A stretch of DNA of 64,000 nucleotides from RFSX01 sp964567435 (lineage in GTDB: Bacteria > Bacteroidota > Bacteroidia > Chitinophagales > Saprospiraceae): contig CAZMMQ010000007.1 of assembly GCA_964567435.1 (NCBI GenBank), positions 1 through 64,000 of the forward strand. The letters run 5' to 3'. A model generated the notes under the pieces. That model did not search any database. It was not told where the DNA came from and saw only the letters and a program-made list of their open reading frames with translations. Of this stretch, positions 54,381 through 64,000 are shown one piece after another (position 1 is the stretch's first letter; every line of letters begins with the position of its first letter). Both the position numbers and the translations under genes were made by a program.

Positions 54381-57300
54381 CTACCTAAATATAGTAACGC
54401 TTCCAAATCTGATCTCAGGCTCTCCTTCGATCAGGAGTTCTATCACATAAGTATAGACACCCTGTTCGGCTGGTTCGCTGCCAAAGAATCCGTCCCAAAT
54501 TAAGAATTCGTTAAAATATTCCAGTGTATTATTCTCAAAATCTCTCACTTTATTGCCCCATCTGTCAAAAACTTGCACAGATGAGATAAATGTTTCTGCA
54601 CCTTTAACAAATGCGGTCCATTCGTTATCAGGGGGTAATGCTGTCCCTGTAAAATCTACCACATTAGGAATATATACATCATTTACAAAGTTGATATCCA
54701 AGGATTTAGAGGCTGTAAGCTCACAAAACCCATCCAATTCTAGTATCACTCGTAACTCGCCTGTATCGACCACATTCTCCAGTAAAATAGGGTCACAAAG
54801 CAGGCCTTCGCATATATTATTATCATTGTAAGTCCAGATAATATTTGTGACCCTATCTGGGTCTATATCTTCTAATTCGAGGAAATATTCCTCATCTGAA
54901 CCTTCAACGACAACGCTTTCACCTTCGATATCTACGGTAGGATCCAGGTCAGAATCCATTACTTCATCCAATACAGAGACCAAACAGCCATTGCCATCAC
55001 TCACTTCTACAAAGAATGAACCGACATCTACACCTTCGAATATATTATCTGGCTGGACTTCTCCACCATTCAATGAAAATCCGAAATCTGGTGTTCCTCC
55101 TAGCACAGAGACAATTACCGTGCCTGAGACATCCTCTCCACATTGTGTACTCAGGGTTTCCAATGTTACTTCTGGTGATGAAGTTAGTTCTACATTGACA
55201 GGTACGACTGTCACGCAACCCCCTTCTACAAAGGTATACTCCATCTCAAATATATCTGGCTCTGTAGCGAAGCTAATATCTACTAGTCTATTAATATCGA
55301 TAAGCGGTCCTGTCCAGTTACCCTCTCCGCCTGCAATTTCTCCTGTTGTCTGTACATCCACATCTAAGGCAAAAGGCGCAAGATCAGCTCCAAAACAAGT
55401 ATCTACAGGAAATACAGTGATCGTAGGTACCGGGCAAGCCTCGGTCGTACATCTACCTCTGGCAACCTCTCCATTACATCTGGCATTACTAATAGGTTCT
55501 ACGATCCATTCGAACTCTTGTTCTCCTTCCAAGCCAATAACTGTGGTAGAAGTGCCCGTCACATTCTGTACAAATTCACCATCTATAAATATCTTGTAAG
55601 TAGAGACATTATTCATAGGTAGCCAAGATAATTCTAGACCTCCAAAGGTTCCTTGACATGACACCTCGGGCATACCTAGATTTGGCTCCACGGTGACTTC
55701 TACAAATTCTACTGTTCCAAGACATCCATCCTCTTCTACAGCAATCCCTAACTGATAGGTGCCCTCCTGGGTAAATGTGATTTCGTATGGTCCTGCATCA
55801 GAACCACTCTGCACAACTGCTTCTGACGGAAAGTCTGTGGTGTAAATCACAGAGCCTCCTTGAGACATATAGTTACTTATAATCTCTATACTCTCTCCAC
55901 TCATACAGATAGAATCATTGCTTAGAATCTCTATCTCTGGACGAGGACTTTCCATATAAGTAAACGATAGAGTAAAGACATCCACACAATTATTATCATC
56001 CGTGTAATTTATATCTAAGTCATATTGGGTGACATTAGGCTCTGGAGTAAACATATTATTCGCATCTACAAGTGGTGTATCCCACTCAAAGCGCCCATTG
56101 GCGTTAGGATCCATAGAACTAATACTCACATCTAGTAAAAAAGGACCAGTTCTACTATCGTGACAAATCACAGAAGGCACAGCAGAAAAATCCATGTCTA
56201 CAGGCGGACAGATGAAAGTTCGGCATGTGACCATATCTCTGACGAGGCCACAATCTGGAATAAGCGTTTCTATCACAATATCATAGGTCAATCCCATTTG
56301 TAAATTACCTATCGTCGTCTCAGTCATATTTGCAGATGCTTGTGGCAAGCCATCAAGAAAGACCTGATAATCATCAGCGCCTATGTCATCCCACAATACG
56401 GTGACTGAGGTATCTTCTTCGTTTCCACATACCAGATTGAGCTCAGGCATTGCCATCACATAGATTTCCTGATTAACGGTTACGCCTTCACATCCGAAGT
56501 AGTCTACTCTTAAGCCAACATCATAGGTTCCTGGACCATCAAATGTCAGGGTATATTGTCCAGGTGAGATTTCTGTACCATTAACTCCGGCAGGAAATTC
56601 TGATACATAGGCTATCTCGCCAGGTACCAAGCCTGCGAAGTCACCAACCAAAGTCACCTCTGCCATATCACCACATAAGGTGTCCGCACCGATGAGCGAA
56701 AGAGCAACTTCTGGTGTCTGCACAAAAGTGAAGTCGACGGTGATAGTTTCTACACAGCCATCATCATCTGAGTATATGCCGTCTATCGAGTAATTGACTT
56801 GTAATGGGTCTACTGGTGTAAATTCTCCGCTGGCATTCACGAAAGGTGAATCCCATTCAAACCTACCATCAGCACCTCCAACTCCTGGCTGGACTGTAAC
56901 ATCTAGTGGGAAACCACCCATAGAAGCGACATCCCAACAAATTGGGTCCTGAGGAATATTACTGACAACGTCAGGGTCAATACAGGCAAAGGTCACACAA
57001 GAGATAGTATCGGCGATGATACCACAATTGGGATCATTTCCAGAGATGATAAATTCGAATGTTGTATTAGCTAGTAAACCCGTGACTTCAAGCATCTGAT
57101 TAGAAATACTGTTAGCGATTTCAAGACCATCCTGACTGATAGCGACAGGTACGCCAATATCATTCCAAGCCAGAGTTACTGAATCTTCACCTTGACTGGC
57201 GCATCGTGCATCCAACATTGGTGTCTCTTCGACAGTGATGGTTACTTCTTCTCTCGGTCCTTCGCAGCCCTCTAAGCTCGCTACCATACCGATAGTATAA

Positions 57301-59474
57301 TCTCCAGCAGCTGCAAAACCTATGTCAAAAATTCTTCCTGTAGCATTAATTAATGTAGCACCTGGCGGTAATGGATCATCTAGCTGAATAACTACATTGC
57401 CGTCTATGTTATTACTTTGTAGTGACACTTGACCATTCTGCAGACAAACTGAATTTAGATTGGCTTCCAAAAATGGCCTAGGCCGAAACAACACTGACAC
57501 AGGTACATCTATACGTTGGGAGCAACCATTATCCTCACCATATACTGCAGTCAGTACATAATCTCTTATGCTATTATCGTTTGGCGTAAAATTATTGAAC
57601 TCATCTACCAGTGGTGTATCCCAAGTAAAGTTCCCCATGACGCCTGGTGCACCTGGTTCTATATTAACATTAATTGGGATTGGCAATCCTGCCTCTGGAT
57701 CATAGCAAATTGGATCCGTAGGCACATTACTGAGATCAACCAATGGCGGTACGCAAGATGTTGTCCGACAGACTATCGTATCGCTAATAGATCCGCAAGT
57801 CAAGGTCTCAATATTTATTATAACTTCATAGCCGGTGTCAAGACTAAGGCCATCAATTCTCAGCGAATTATTAAGTGTAGTCACTGGATTATTTCCATTA
57901 AGGGTAACCACAGCTTCAAGTCCTAAATCATTCCATTCTAAATTAATGGCTTCTGTTTCTTCATTACCGCATTGCAGGTCTATCTCTGGCCTTGCTGTGG
58001 TAGTCACAAATACGGATTCTATCTGAGGTTCGCAATCAGGGATGTTGTCGTAAGCTACAACGAGCTCATAGGTCTGATCCAGATTACCAAAAGTGACTCT
58101 TCGAGTGCTGTCTGTCAGCGTTTCTATTTCCAAACCACCTACAACGGTTCGGGAAAATACATTCGGTGCAGGCAGGTCTTCATATCTTGAAAAGGTAAGT
58201 ATAACTTCATCATCCGCACAGATATCTGTTTTATCTACTCTCGCATTAGGAAGTGCACGTTCCATAACTGTGAAGAAGATAGCATCCATAGTCGTACAGT
58301 TATCATCAGGATTGGTATAGGTATATTGGATTGGACAACTACCAATAGGTAATCCTGTAGGATCCCAAGTTGCAGATGTACCATCTGGGGATACAGTAAA
58401 CCCTTCTTTTACTTGAGTCTGTGATGAAGTTGGCCCCCACTGTCCTGTAGCAGGATTGGCTTCCCCATTGACTACTGCTATCAATTCTACAGTAACAGGT
58501 ACGTCTCCAAGACAATGTGTTGTTTTATCAGGATTGTGTTGAAAGCTAAACTCTGGCCTTGGACTAGGTCTGCATAGTGATGTTTCAGAGACCATATCAC
58601 AGGGTGCTGGATTAGTCCCGAATACCTCTACCGAAAATATGGCAAATTGACACGGATCGAAAGTGCCATTTGGCCTAAGAAATCCTGTAACAGTCATCTG
58701 CGTAGGACCAGTCATCGTACCAGTGAGGTTGCTTTCGAATTGACTTGTATTTATATCATAAATAAATGCTGGGTCCTCAATCCAATCCAAAACGACATGA
58801 TCAGGCATACTTGTACACTGAATAGTCGGCTGAGGTGGTGCATCATAGATCATGACTTCGTAGTCCTGAGTATGCTGACATCCATCCTGGTCTGTGGCGA
58901 TAATTGTGTAGGTTTGTCTTCCTTGACTATTAAATCTGATAGTGAAAGGCTCCTCGTTTGTTGGCTCACCTGACACTACTTCCCCACCATTAAAGTCCCA
59001 ATCATAACTCGCAATTCGAGAACTAAAAAATGGGGAAATCCTAATGGCACCACCTGTACAGAATGTATCCAAAGGCTCTTCTGGTATTGTCAGTGGGGCA
59101 CCCAAGTCTATAAATGGACGTTCTATAACGTCACCACATGAATTAGATGCTGTAATAGTAATAATTTCAAATAAGGGATTGAGTGCTGAAATATCTGCAA
59201 TAAACACAGTATCTCCATTTGCAGAAAACGTGGTTTCGTTCTCAATACTTGCAGGTATAGCCCAAGTATAATCGACACCAGGTTCTCTATCTATCAGAAA
59301 GAGTACCACATCCGTTTGCTCATCAGCACATAGAAATGGATCGAAATTAACTCTAGGAGGCCTAGGTGGATCTACCATTTCCGCACTATGAGCACTCATA
59401 ATATGATCACCTGCAGTTAAACTTTGAGTACAAAGTGCAGTGATTACAATGCAAAGAAGAATTATTAGTCTCAT
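54381..59474 (-). CDS. Giant T9SS type B surface protein with ~257-residue tandem modules
   Basis: 1697 residues with an N-terminal signal peptide (MRLIILLCIVITALCTQSLT). A PKD/Ig-like start (about 40-215) is followed by five tandem modules of about 257 residues (starts near DNA 58825, 57980, 57210, 56440 and 55670). Each has an FN3-like part with a W/D core (LEWNDLGL, LAWNDIGV, VLWDDIGA, LSWLPMNN), a C-x-x-P linker with a PICxD word, and a PKD-like part ending in GTYxIG. The centre three are the best conserved. A SprB-like repeat leads to the type B sorting domain (about 1585-1697: VQVFDRWGNKVR, GVYTYVIELL, GSVTIFR). Secreted surface protein of unknown ligand. Confidence 0.92.
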   Translation of the reverse strand: MRLIILLCIVITALCTQSLTAGDHIMSAHSAEMVDPPRPPRVNFDPFLCADEQTDVVLFLIDREPGVDYTWAIPASIENETTFSANGDTVFIADISALNPLFEIITITASNSCGDVIERPFIDLGAPLTIPEEPLDTFCTGGAIRISPFFSSRIASYDWDFNGGEVVSGEPTNEEPFTIRFNSQGRQTYTIIATDQDGCQHTQDYEVMIYDAPPQPTIQCTSMPDHVVLDWIEDPAFIYDINTSQFESNLTGTMTGPTQMTVTGFLRPNGTFDPCQFAIFSVEVFGTNPAPCDMVSETSLCRPSPRPEFSFQHNPDKTTHCLGDVPVTVELIAVVNGEANPATGQWGPTSSQTQVKEGFTVSPDGTSATWDPTGLPIGSCPIQYTYTNPDDNCTTMDAIFFTVMERALPNARVDKTDICADDEVILTFSRYEDLPAPNVFSRTVVGGLEIETLTDSTRRVTFGNLDQTYELVVAYDNIPDCEPQIESVFVTTTARPEIDLQCGNEETEAINLEWNDLGLEAVVTLNGNNPVTTLNNSLRIDGLSLDTGYEVIINIETLTCGSISDTIVCRTTSCVPPLVDLSNVPTDPICYDPEAGLPIPINVNIEPGAPGVMGNFTWDTPLVDEFNNFTPNDNSIRDYVLTAVYGEDNGCSQRIDVPVSVLFRPRPFLEANLNSVCLQNGQVSLQSNNIDGNVVIQLDDPLPPGATLINATGRIFDIGFAAAGDYTIGMVASLEGCEGPREEVTITVEETPMLDARCASQGEDSVTLAWNDIGVPVAISQDGLEIANSISNQMLEVTGLLANTTFEFIISGNDPNCGIIADTISCVTFACIDPDVVSNIPQDPICWDVASMGGFPLDVTVQPGVGGADGRFEWDSPFVNASGEFTPVDPLQVNYSIDGIYSDDDGCVETITVDFTFVQTPEVALSLIGADTLCGDMAEVTLVGDFAGLVPGEIAYVSEFPAGVNGTEISPGQYTLTFDGPGTYDVGLRVDYFGCEGVTVNQEIYVMAMPELNLVCGNEEDTSVTVLWDDIGADDYQVFLDGLPQASANMTETTIGNLQMGLTYDIVIETLIPDCGLVRDMVTCRTFICPPVDMDFSAVPSVICHDSRTGPFLLDVSISSMDPNANGRFEWDTPLVDANNMFTPEPNVTQYDLDINYTDDNNCVDVFTLSFTYMESPRPEIEILSNDSICMSGESIEIISNYMSQGGSVIYTTDFPSEAVVQSGSDAGPYEITFTQEGTYQLGIAVEEDGCLGTVEFVEVTVEPNLGMPEVSCQGTFGGLELSWLPMNNVSTYKIFIDGEFVQNVTGTSTTVIGLEGEQEFEWIVEPISNARCNGEVARGRCTTEACPVPTITVFPVDTCFGADLAPFALDVDVQTTGEIAGGEGNWTGPLIDINRLVDISFATEPDIFEMEYTFVEGGCVTVVPVNVELTSSPEVTLETLSTQCGEDVSGTVIVSVLGGTPDFGFSLNGGEVQPDNIFEGVDVGSFFVEVSDGNGCLVSVLDEVMDSDLDPTVDIEGESVVVEGSDEEYFLELEDIDPDRVTNIIWTYNDNNICEGLLCDPILLENVVDTGELRVILELDGFCELTASKSLDINFVNDVYIPNVVDFTGTALPPDNEWTAFVKGAETFISSVQVFDRWGNKVRDFENNTLEYFNEFLIWDGFFGSEPAEQGVYTYVIELLIEGEPEIRFGSVTIFR

Positions 59475-59780
59475 CGATATAATATATACTGTGACACGAT
59501 ATACTGTTGCAACCTGTTAAGATTATCAGTATTGGTGTCGGTTGTAATTAAATCCAAAGAATTAGGCTTACAATCAGGCCTAAAATCTCTTAATTATGCT
59601 CTTAAATTTTTTTTGGGTGTTTCTGACTTAGGAATGGTTAGTCATTGTATGCCATTTTTACATGATTGTAAAGTCGACTTGTTGACAAACCAGTATATAA
59701 TCAGAAAATACTCTAACCTAAAATCAAGGTAGGTCAGATGATAGATATGACAAATGTTTTACAAAAATACAACCAATTTA
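59475..59780. other. Upstream region of a giant gene, no gene found
   Basis: This 306-bp gap between two leftward giant genes holds no recognised gene, RNA or strong terminator. A 66-codon plus-strand frame in it lacks a ribosome-binding site and domain, and the composition is AT-rich. It must contain the promoter of the gene ending at 54381 and the 3' region of the gene ending at 59781, but I see no confident boxes. Confidence 0.5.
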
Positions 59781-62700
59781 CTATCTAAGTAAGGTTATAT
59801 GTCCACTATTCACGTCTTCCAAACCATCAACTTGCAATAATTTTGCCATATATACATAAACACCTTGCTCAGCGGGCTTATTTCCAAAACGGCCATCCCA
59901 TAGAAGTATCTCATTGTTATCCACAGGCCCATCAGATTGGGTTACAAGATTGCCCCATCGATCATATAGATAGAAGGAAAACGCGGTATATTTATTAGAA
60001 TCTATTCCCATTACCAACTGATTATCAGGTGCTGGAAGTGTGGGTTGGAAAATCGTTGGTATATAAATGGAATTATTCTCCGATGCAGTAGGCGGAGACA
60101 TATCATCGATAATCATAATCAAAAGGCTATCAATAGCCTGACAACCGTTGACATCAGTAATTTCTAGGATAAGTAAGGTATCCTGAGTTAATTGGATTGT
60201 AGGATCTAGACATTGGGTACATGACACTAAGTTAGGATCGGACCAGCTTAGTGTAAGCTCATCATCTAATCCAGAGAGGCTAATAGGAATCGGAAAGCTT
60301 TCTCCAGATTCAAGTGTCACATCAGGACCCAGATTTAAAGAAGGTGGTAAGGCATCATTCTCCAGTTGCAGCATAGTATCCAATCTGCATCCATTGCCAT
60401 CTATAAGAGTCACATCATATAATCCATTGGCCAGCAAATAGTCTGAAGACAAGCCTAAATCCTCATTATTAAAGAGAATCTGAGACAAATCAGAGAAAGG
60501 GCCTGTCAACTTAATGGCTGTGCTATCCAGCGACAAGCAACTGCCTGGCTGTGTGGATATATCTATTTGCTGTATGATACTTTGCTCAGATTCCAAGAGG
60601 GCTATAAAAGTCCGAGTGCCCGAACATCCATTTCTGTCAGTCAGCATAAAGGTGTAGGTGCCTTGCTCAGTTATCCTAAGATTGGGATCTTGGGAAATAA
60701 TCTGACCCATACTATCTCTCCAAGCGATCGTATTGGTTGGATCCAATATATTGGGGTCATCATTGGTTATCAATAGCGACCCAGGTCCGCAAGGAATAAG
60801 GACATTCTCTTCTGATTGGAATAATGGAATACCATCAGATGTAACAGATACAGGAATATCGAGCAAGTCACATCCTTGCCTCTCAAAGACTGATAAAAAA
60901 TAGATACCTGTATCAGAGACCATAGGGTTATCACCCGGTAAAACAAGGCCTTCTGGACTAACCCATGTTATAGAGTCTACACTACCTGTGATAGTCGCCT
61001 CGAGACTTATCGAGCTGCCACAAGGAATAATTAAATCCGGGATATCTATCATAGGTTGGGTCACCTCACTAAAAACTTCTATTGAGGTAGAGGCCGTGCA
61101 TAGATTAATATCAGTAACTGTCACGGTATATACACCAGCAATCATGACAGATGGATTGGTGTTCCCATCTGGCAGCATCTCTGGTCCATCCCAGGAAAAT
61201 GTTGGATCAGCAACATTGGTCGTCAAATCAATGACAACCGGTGTGCCATTACACCCAAGTGTGTCAGCTACTGAGGCGGAAATATTAATTTCTTGAGTAT
61301 TGTCTACAACTGTAATGGTATCTTCACGTATACAACTACCTGCCATTATCTCGATCGTGTATAATCCTGGGTCAGACACATTGATCAGATTTCCAATCTG
61401 ATCCACAACCGAACCAGGTGGTCCATTAATATCTGCAATAGAAAGAGAAATTGGTCCGACTGTCACATCAAAAGAATCTCTCAAACTAATATTCAGTGAA
61501 TCTCCAAAACAAAGTGGTGGATCTTGTTCCAAGAACAGAAAAAAAGTGTCTACCGCATTCAAAACAATAGAATCCATATCGGAGCATCCTCTGTCATTTA
61601 GTTCTAAAAAATAAGTGCCTCCTGCATCCACCGTTGCGACAGAGCCAAGCCCATTAGTGATATTACCATCATTGGTTGTCCACTCGAATTGCGTTTGCAG
61701 ACTCGCAATGCTTTGGCTTCCATCTAAAAATTGTCTTTGTCCGCAAACAACTGGGTTTCCATTATTTGATATAATTGCATCTAATCTAACCACTTCGATT
61801 TCTAATTGAATTAGTGTATCACACATCATGGCAGAAGATGGGAAGAAAGTTGTATCTATCGCTTCGGTAAATATATTATTGTCTATTATCAATGTATCTC
61901 CTTCACAGAGTGCCACCTCCATATCTTCTATATGGATAGCATCTATATATCTGATAGCTAGGTTGTTATCAGATACATCAAGACAGAGACTCATATCTAA
62001 TATAGCTTGCAAATCAGTCAACGTCGTAATCGCATCCACTGTCGGCAAATTTTCATCTGTAGTTGTCACGACTTGGATATCAAGCGGACCTTCTGGTAAG
62101 GCTTGAATGGCTTCCCATGACTGAAGCACACTAATAGTTCCTGTCCCATCATCTACAAGATATCTGACCTCAGTCCCCATTGTAGGCAACGTGCCAAAGA
62201 CAGACATGGAGTCGAGCTGCGATAACTGGTCAGCACCTTCACAAAAAATAATCTGAGGTGTAGAAAAATTTCCAGCATCGACTAGACATTGGAAACAGCT
62301 AGCAATGCCTTCACAGAAAAATATTTCAATAAATATCAGGACACCCGAATTAGTACCTTGATTGACAATATTTAGTCTCCAATCCCCATTTGCACTACCT
62401 ATATTAAAATCTTCCAAGCACCCTGAATGGGGATGATAAGTGCCAGTATAATTGGTTAAAAATTCCCATCGTTGGTTATTATTCCAGATAGGTTCTATCC
62501 CAGGATCTGGAGATGTAGGCAAATCACATTCTACAAAATTGATATTCCAATTGACCCTCGGAGACAAGGCTCCATTGATTATACCTGGACCAATAAGTGG
62601 TACGACCTGACCTGATGGCGATATCAACTCAAATCTTAAATTCTCTTGCCGACCATGTTCCCATTCGATATTAATCGCACATATACCTTGATCACCAGCC

Positions 62701-62846
62701 AGATCATCTGGACTAAGCCCTGATACATTAATTATAAGATCCATATCAGATTGCGGAGATATAGTTACAGGACTGGATAGGAAGCACTGCCCTATCATCG
62801 CTGAAGGAAGTATAAAGAATAATATGGCTATGATCTTGTCCGTCAT
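59781..62846 (-). CDS. T9SS type B surface protein with N-terminal P-domain
   Basis: 1021 residues. Signal peptide MTDKIIAILFFILPSAMIGQ. Residues about 25-180 resemble the proprotein-convertase P-domain: LIINVSGLSPDD, INIEWEHGRQENLRFELISP and SANGDWRLNIVNQGTNSGVL. About 180-900 holds a Cys-containing region and several Ig/PKD-like units with recurring TDINLCTAS, TDRNGCSGT and DVNGCQAID words typical of SprB/PKD-type repeats. The type B sorting domain is at about 925-1021 (FYLYDRWGNLVTQ, LLWDGRFGNKPAEQGVYVYM, GHITLLR). Outer-membrane surface location inferred from T9SS. No protease domain precedes the P-domain, unlike in classical P-domain enzymes. Confidence 0.9.
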   Translation of the reverse strand: MTDKIIAILFFILPSAMIGQCFLSSPVTISPQSDMDLIINVSGLSPDDLAGDQGICAINIEWEHGRQENLRFELISPSGQVVPLIGPGIINGALSPRVNWNINFVECDLPTSPDPGIEPIWNNNQRWEFLTNYTGTYHPHSGCLEDFNIGSANGDWRLNIVNQGTNSGVLIFIEIFFCEGIASCFQCLVDAGNFSTPQIIFCEGADQLSQLDSMSVFGTLPTMGTEVRYLVDDGTGTISVLQSWEAIQALPEGPLDIQVVTTTDENLPTVDAITTLTDLQAILDMSLCLDVSDNNLAIRYIDAIHIEDMEVALCEGDTLIIDNNIFTEAIDTTFFPSSAMMCDTLIQLEIEVVRLDAIISNNGNPVVCGQRQFLDGSQSIASLQTQFEWTTNDGNITNGLGSVATVDAGGTYFLELNDRGCSDMDSIVLNAVDTFFLFLEQDPPLCFGDSLNISLRDSFDVTVGPISLSIADINGPPGSVVDQIGNLINVSDPGLYTIEIMAGSCIREDTITVVDNTQEINISASVADTLGCNGTPVVIDLTTNVADPTFSWDGPEMLPDGNTNPSVMIAGVYTVTVTDINLCTASTSIEVFSEVTQPMIDIPDLIIPCGSSISLEATITGSVDSITWVSPEGLVLPGDNPMVSDTGIYFLSVFERQGCDLLDIPVSVTSDGIPLFQSEENVLIPCGPGSLLITNDDPNILDPTNTIAWRDSMGQIISQDPNLRITEQGTYTFMLTDRNGCSGTRTFIALLESEQSIIQQIDISTQPGSCLSLDSTAIKLTGPFSDLSQILFNNEDLGLSSDYLLANGLYDVTLIDGNGCRLDTMLQLENDALPPSLNLGPDVTLESGESFPIPISLSGLDDELTLSWSDPNLVSCTQCLDPTIQLTQDTLLILEITDVNGCQAIDSLLIMIIDDMSPPTASENNSIYIPTIFQPTLPAPDNQLVMGIDSNKYTAFSFYLYDRWGNLVTQSDGPVDNNEILLWDGRFGNKPAEQGVYVYMAKLLQVDGLEDVNSGHITLLR

Positions 62847-62989
62847 ATATAGATCGGCCTAATTGTCCAAAACAATAAAACGGCAATAAGGCTTGAGATG
62901 TTTCTCCATTAAGTAATTAGATTCTTCAGCTGATCTACTCAAGAATATGCAACTCAATCACTTTCATATACTTAATAAAAATAAAAATT

Positions 62990-63018
62990 GGCAGCAACTC
63001 TGGTATTGAGCTGCTGCC
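62990..63018 (-). terminator. Terminator of the gene that runs off the right edge
   Basis: GGCAGCAACTC and GAGCTGCTGCC pair with one mismatch around a 7-base loop; on the minus strand the hairpin is followed by an A/T-rich tract with T runs. It lies 38 bp past the stop codon of the partial giant gene and separates it from the P-domain gene. Confidence 0.75.
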
Positions 63019-63055
63019 ATGTATCATTGGTTAACTTAAGGCAAGTTCAATTAAT

Positions 63056-64000
63056 CTATCTTAAAAGAGTAATGTCACCTGCAAAGATGTCAGTCTCTGG
63101 CATACCATCAAAGGCGCTATATCTTACTTTGATAAAATAGACATATACGCCTTGATTGAGCAAGCCACCTGTATTACCCCATCTACCGTTCCAGCCTACA
63201 GAAGGATCATTTGGTAGGACTTCCGTCGGAATAGAGTAGACAAGTTGACCCCATCTATCGTAGATACGCATTTCTTCTACCGCTTCCACAAATCTGTCGG
63301 TTTGTACAAAGAATGTTTGATCGGCTGTATTATCTGCACTTGTACTGAATACTGTCGGTATAAAAACATCTCTGACTAATTGTTCTCTTAGTATAACACA
63401 GTCTGTTGCTTCACAACCATCAGCATTGACTATAGTGACACAATATTCATTAAAAATTTCAGGATCTACTTCTATTTGACCACAGAGAGAAAGTGGGCCT
63501 GAACAAAGTTCTTCTCCAGAATCAGCATCTACCCAAGTTACAGATACTATCGTCGCTGGATCTATGTTTGCAGATATTGCTGCATTGAGGATATAAAGTG
63601 AATCTCCTAGTTCTACTTCTCTGTCTTCTCCAGAATCTACATCCAGCACTTCTGGTTCTGGTATCACAAAATCAAGCATGATCTCACACCCATTATCATC
63701 TGTAACAACAATTGTGTGAGGACCTGTAGGCAGATTTCCAAACATATCAGACTCTTGAAATTCTCCTCCATCCAAGGAGAATAAAACAACACCTGCACCA
63801 TTAGTTGTGGTCACGACTGCTTGACCAAAATCACTAGGACAGTTTGGTTCTGAGATATCTACTCCAGCAGTCAATCCTCCATCGGAAGTCACTACAACCA
63901 TATCCTGAGCAGTACACCCATCTATATCAGTGACGACAAGTGTATATGTTCCTGCTTGACTGACCATAATCACAGGTTGGTCATCTACAGTCAGAGATCC
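63056..64000 (-). CDS. T9SS type B surface protein (5' end outside the window)
   Basis: At least 315 residues; the frame stays open to the right edge, where codons give SLTVDDQPVIMVSQAG, so the true start lies beyond position 64000 and the GTG at 63973 is not it. The visible part has two SprB-like repeats (YTLVVTDIDGC; VLFSLDGGEFQESDMFGNLP with HTIVVTDDNGC) and the type B sorting domain (IYDRWGQLVYS, WNGRWGNTGGLLNQGVYVYF, GDITLLR). Fourth member of the leftward surface-protein block. Confidence 0.85.
   Translation of the reverse strand, partial: GSLTVDDQPVIMVSQAGTYTLVVTDIDGCTAQDMVVVTSDGGLTAGVDISEPNCPSDFGQAVVTTTNGAGVVLFSLDGGEFQESDMFGNLPTGPHTIVVTDDNGCEIMLDFVIPEPEVLDVDSGEDREVELGDSLYILNAAISANIDPATIVSVTWVDADSGEELCSGPLSLCGQIEVDPEIFNEYCVTIVNADGCEATDCVILREQLVRDVFIPTVFSTSADNTADQTFFVQTDRFVEAVEEMRIYDRWGQLVYSIPTEVLPNDPSVGWNGRWGNTGGLLNQGVYVYFIKVRYSAFDGMPETDIFAGDITLLR

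Noticed and set aside
54847..55599. 250-codon plus-strand frame rich in Ser, Thr and Pro
   Set aside because: It is the antisense of the 1697-residue surface protein; the low-complexity composition follows from the Asp/Glu/Gly-rich coding strand.
59532..59732. 66-codon plus-strand frame between two giant genes
   Set aside because: No similarity, no ribosome-binding site, and composition typical of the surrounding non-coding DNA.

Overview
The window is chromosomal DNA of low GC content from a member of the Bacteroidota. The evidence is four very long secreted proteins that end in the type IX secretion 'type B' (gliding-motility-associated) sorting domain, the DUF3822-RsmD gene pair, a roughly 310-residue NusB, a GIN-domain protein beside a YtrA-type GntR cassette, MenA (menaquinone) and weak Shine-Dalgarno sequences. 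The cysteine-rich giant surface proteins suggest the Saprospiria, but that finer placement is a guess. No rRNA, tRNA, CRISPR array, intact insertion sequence or prophage was found.

Layout. 1-616: three tandem copies of a roughly 175-bp inverted-repeat element, directly behind the 3' end of a leftward operon. 617-3369 (-): ABC ATPase, permease, GntR regulator and GIN-domain protein, tightly packed, with a palindromic operator candidate upstream. 3565-7969: a divergent Nramp-family transporter (+), the leftward trio RsmD / DUF3822 / pseudopilin-like protein, then tsaD (+). 7998-11843 (-): a secreted zinc metalloprotease and a DUF697-SHOCT membrane protein, separated by about 850 bp that hold a start-less LuxR-type HTH remnant. 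11950-25061 (-): a long co-directional run of guaA, a periplasmic-binding-like lipoprotein, trmH, a YjbR protein, an FAD oxidoreductase, a 1991-residue alpha-2-macroglobulin, menA and a family 2 glycosyltransferase. 25214-31057: OmpA-like protein, nusB and NUDIX hydrolase leftward; pyrE, M42 peptidase and a UbiA-like membrane protein rightward; trmD leftward. 31182-41538: FKBP and M20 dipeptidase (-), AraC regulator (+), diadenylate cyclase cdaA and S9 peptidase (-), the hypothetical / miaE / TPMT-like operon (+), a sphingolipid delta-4 desaturase-like enzyme (-) and a response regulator (+). 41589-45948: a soluble multi-PAS histidine kinase, a small conserved protein and cmk. 46043-64000 (-): four consecutive giant T9SS type B surface proteins, the last one cut by the window edge.

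Most of the window is housekeeping: nucleotide synthesis (guaA, pyrE, cmk), tRNA and rRNA modification (tsaD, trmH, trmD, miaE, rsmD), respiration (menA), c-di-AMP signalling (cdaA) and peptide degradation (M42, M20, S9, metalloprotease). The accessory parts are the repeat array, the start-less HTH remnant and above all the 18-kb surface-protein block, whose genes reuse a few Cys-rich beta-sandwich modules in different numbers.

The points most worth following up are: the closest visible relative of a eukaryotic-type sphingolipid delta-4 desaturase in a bacterium; two genes (UbiA-like and cdaA) whose conserved N-termini extend upstream of any ATG, GTG or TTG; an Nramp homologue without either metal-binding motif; an RsmD with Gly in place of the catalytic Asp/Asn; and two repeat architectures in the giant T9SS proteins. 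No single feature is a clear-cut new defence or biosynthetic system.
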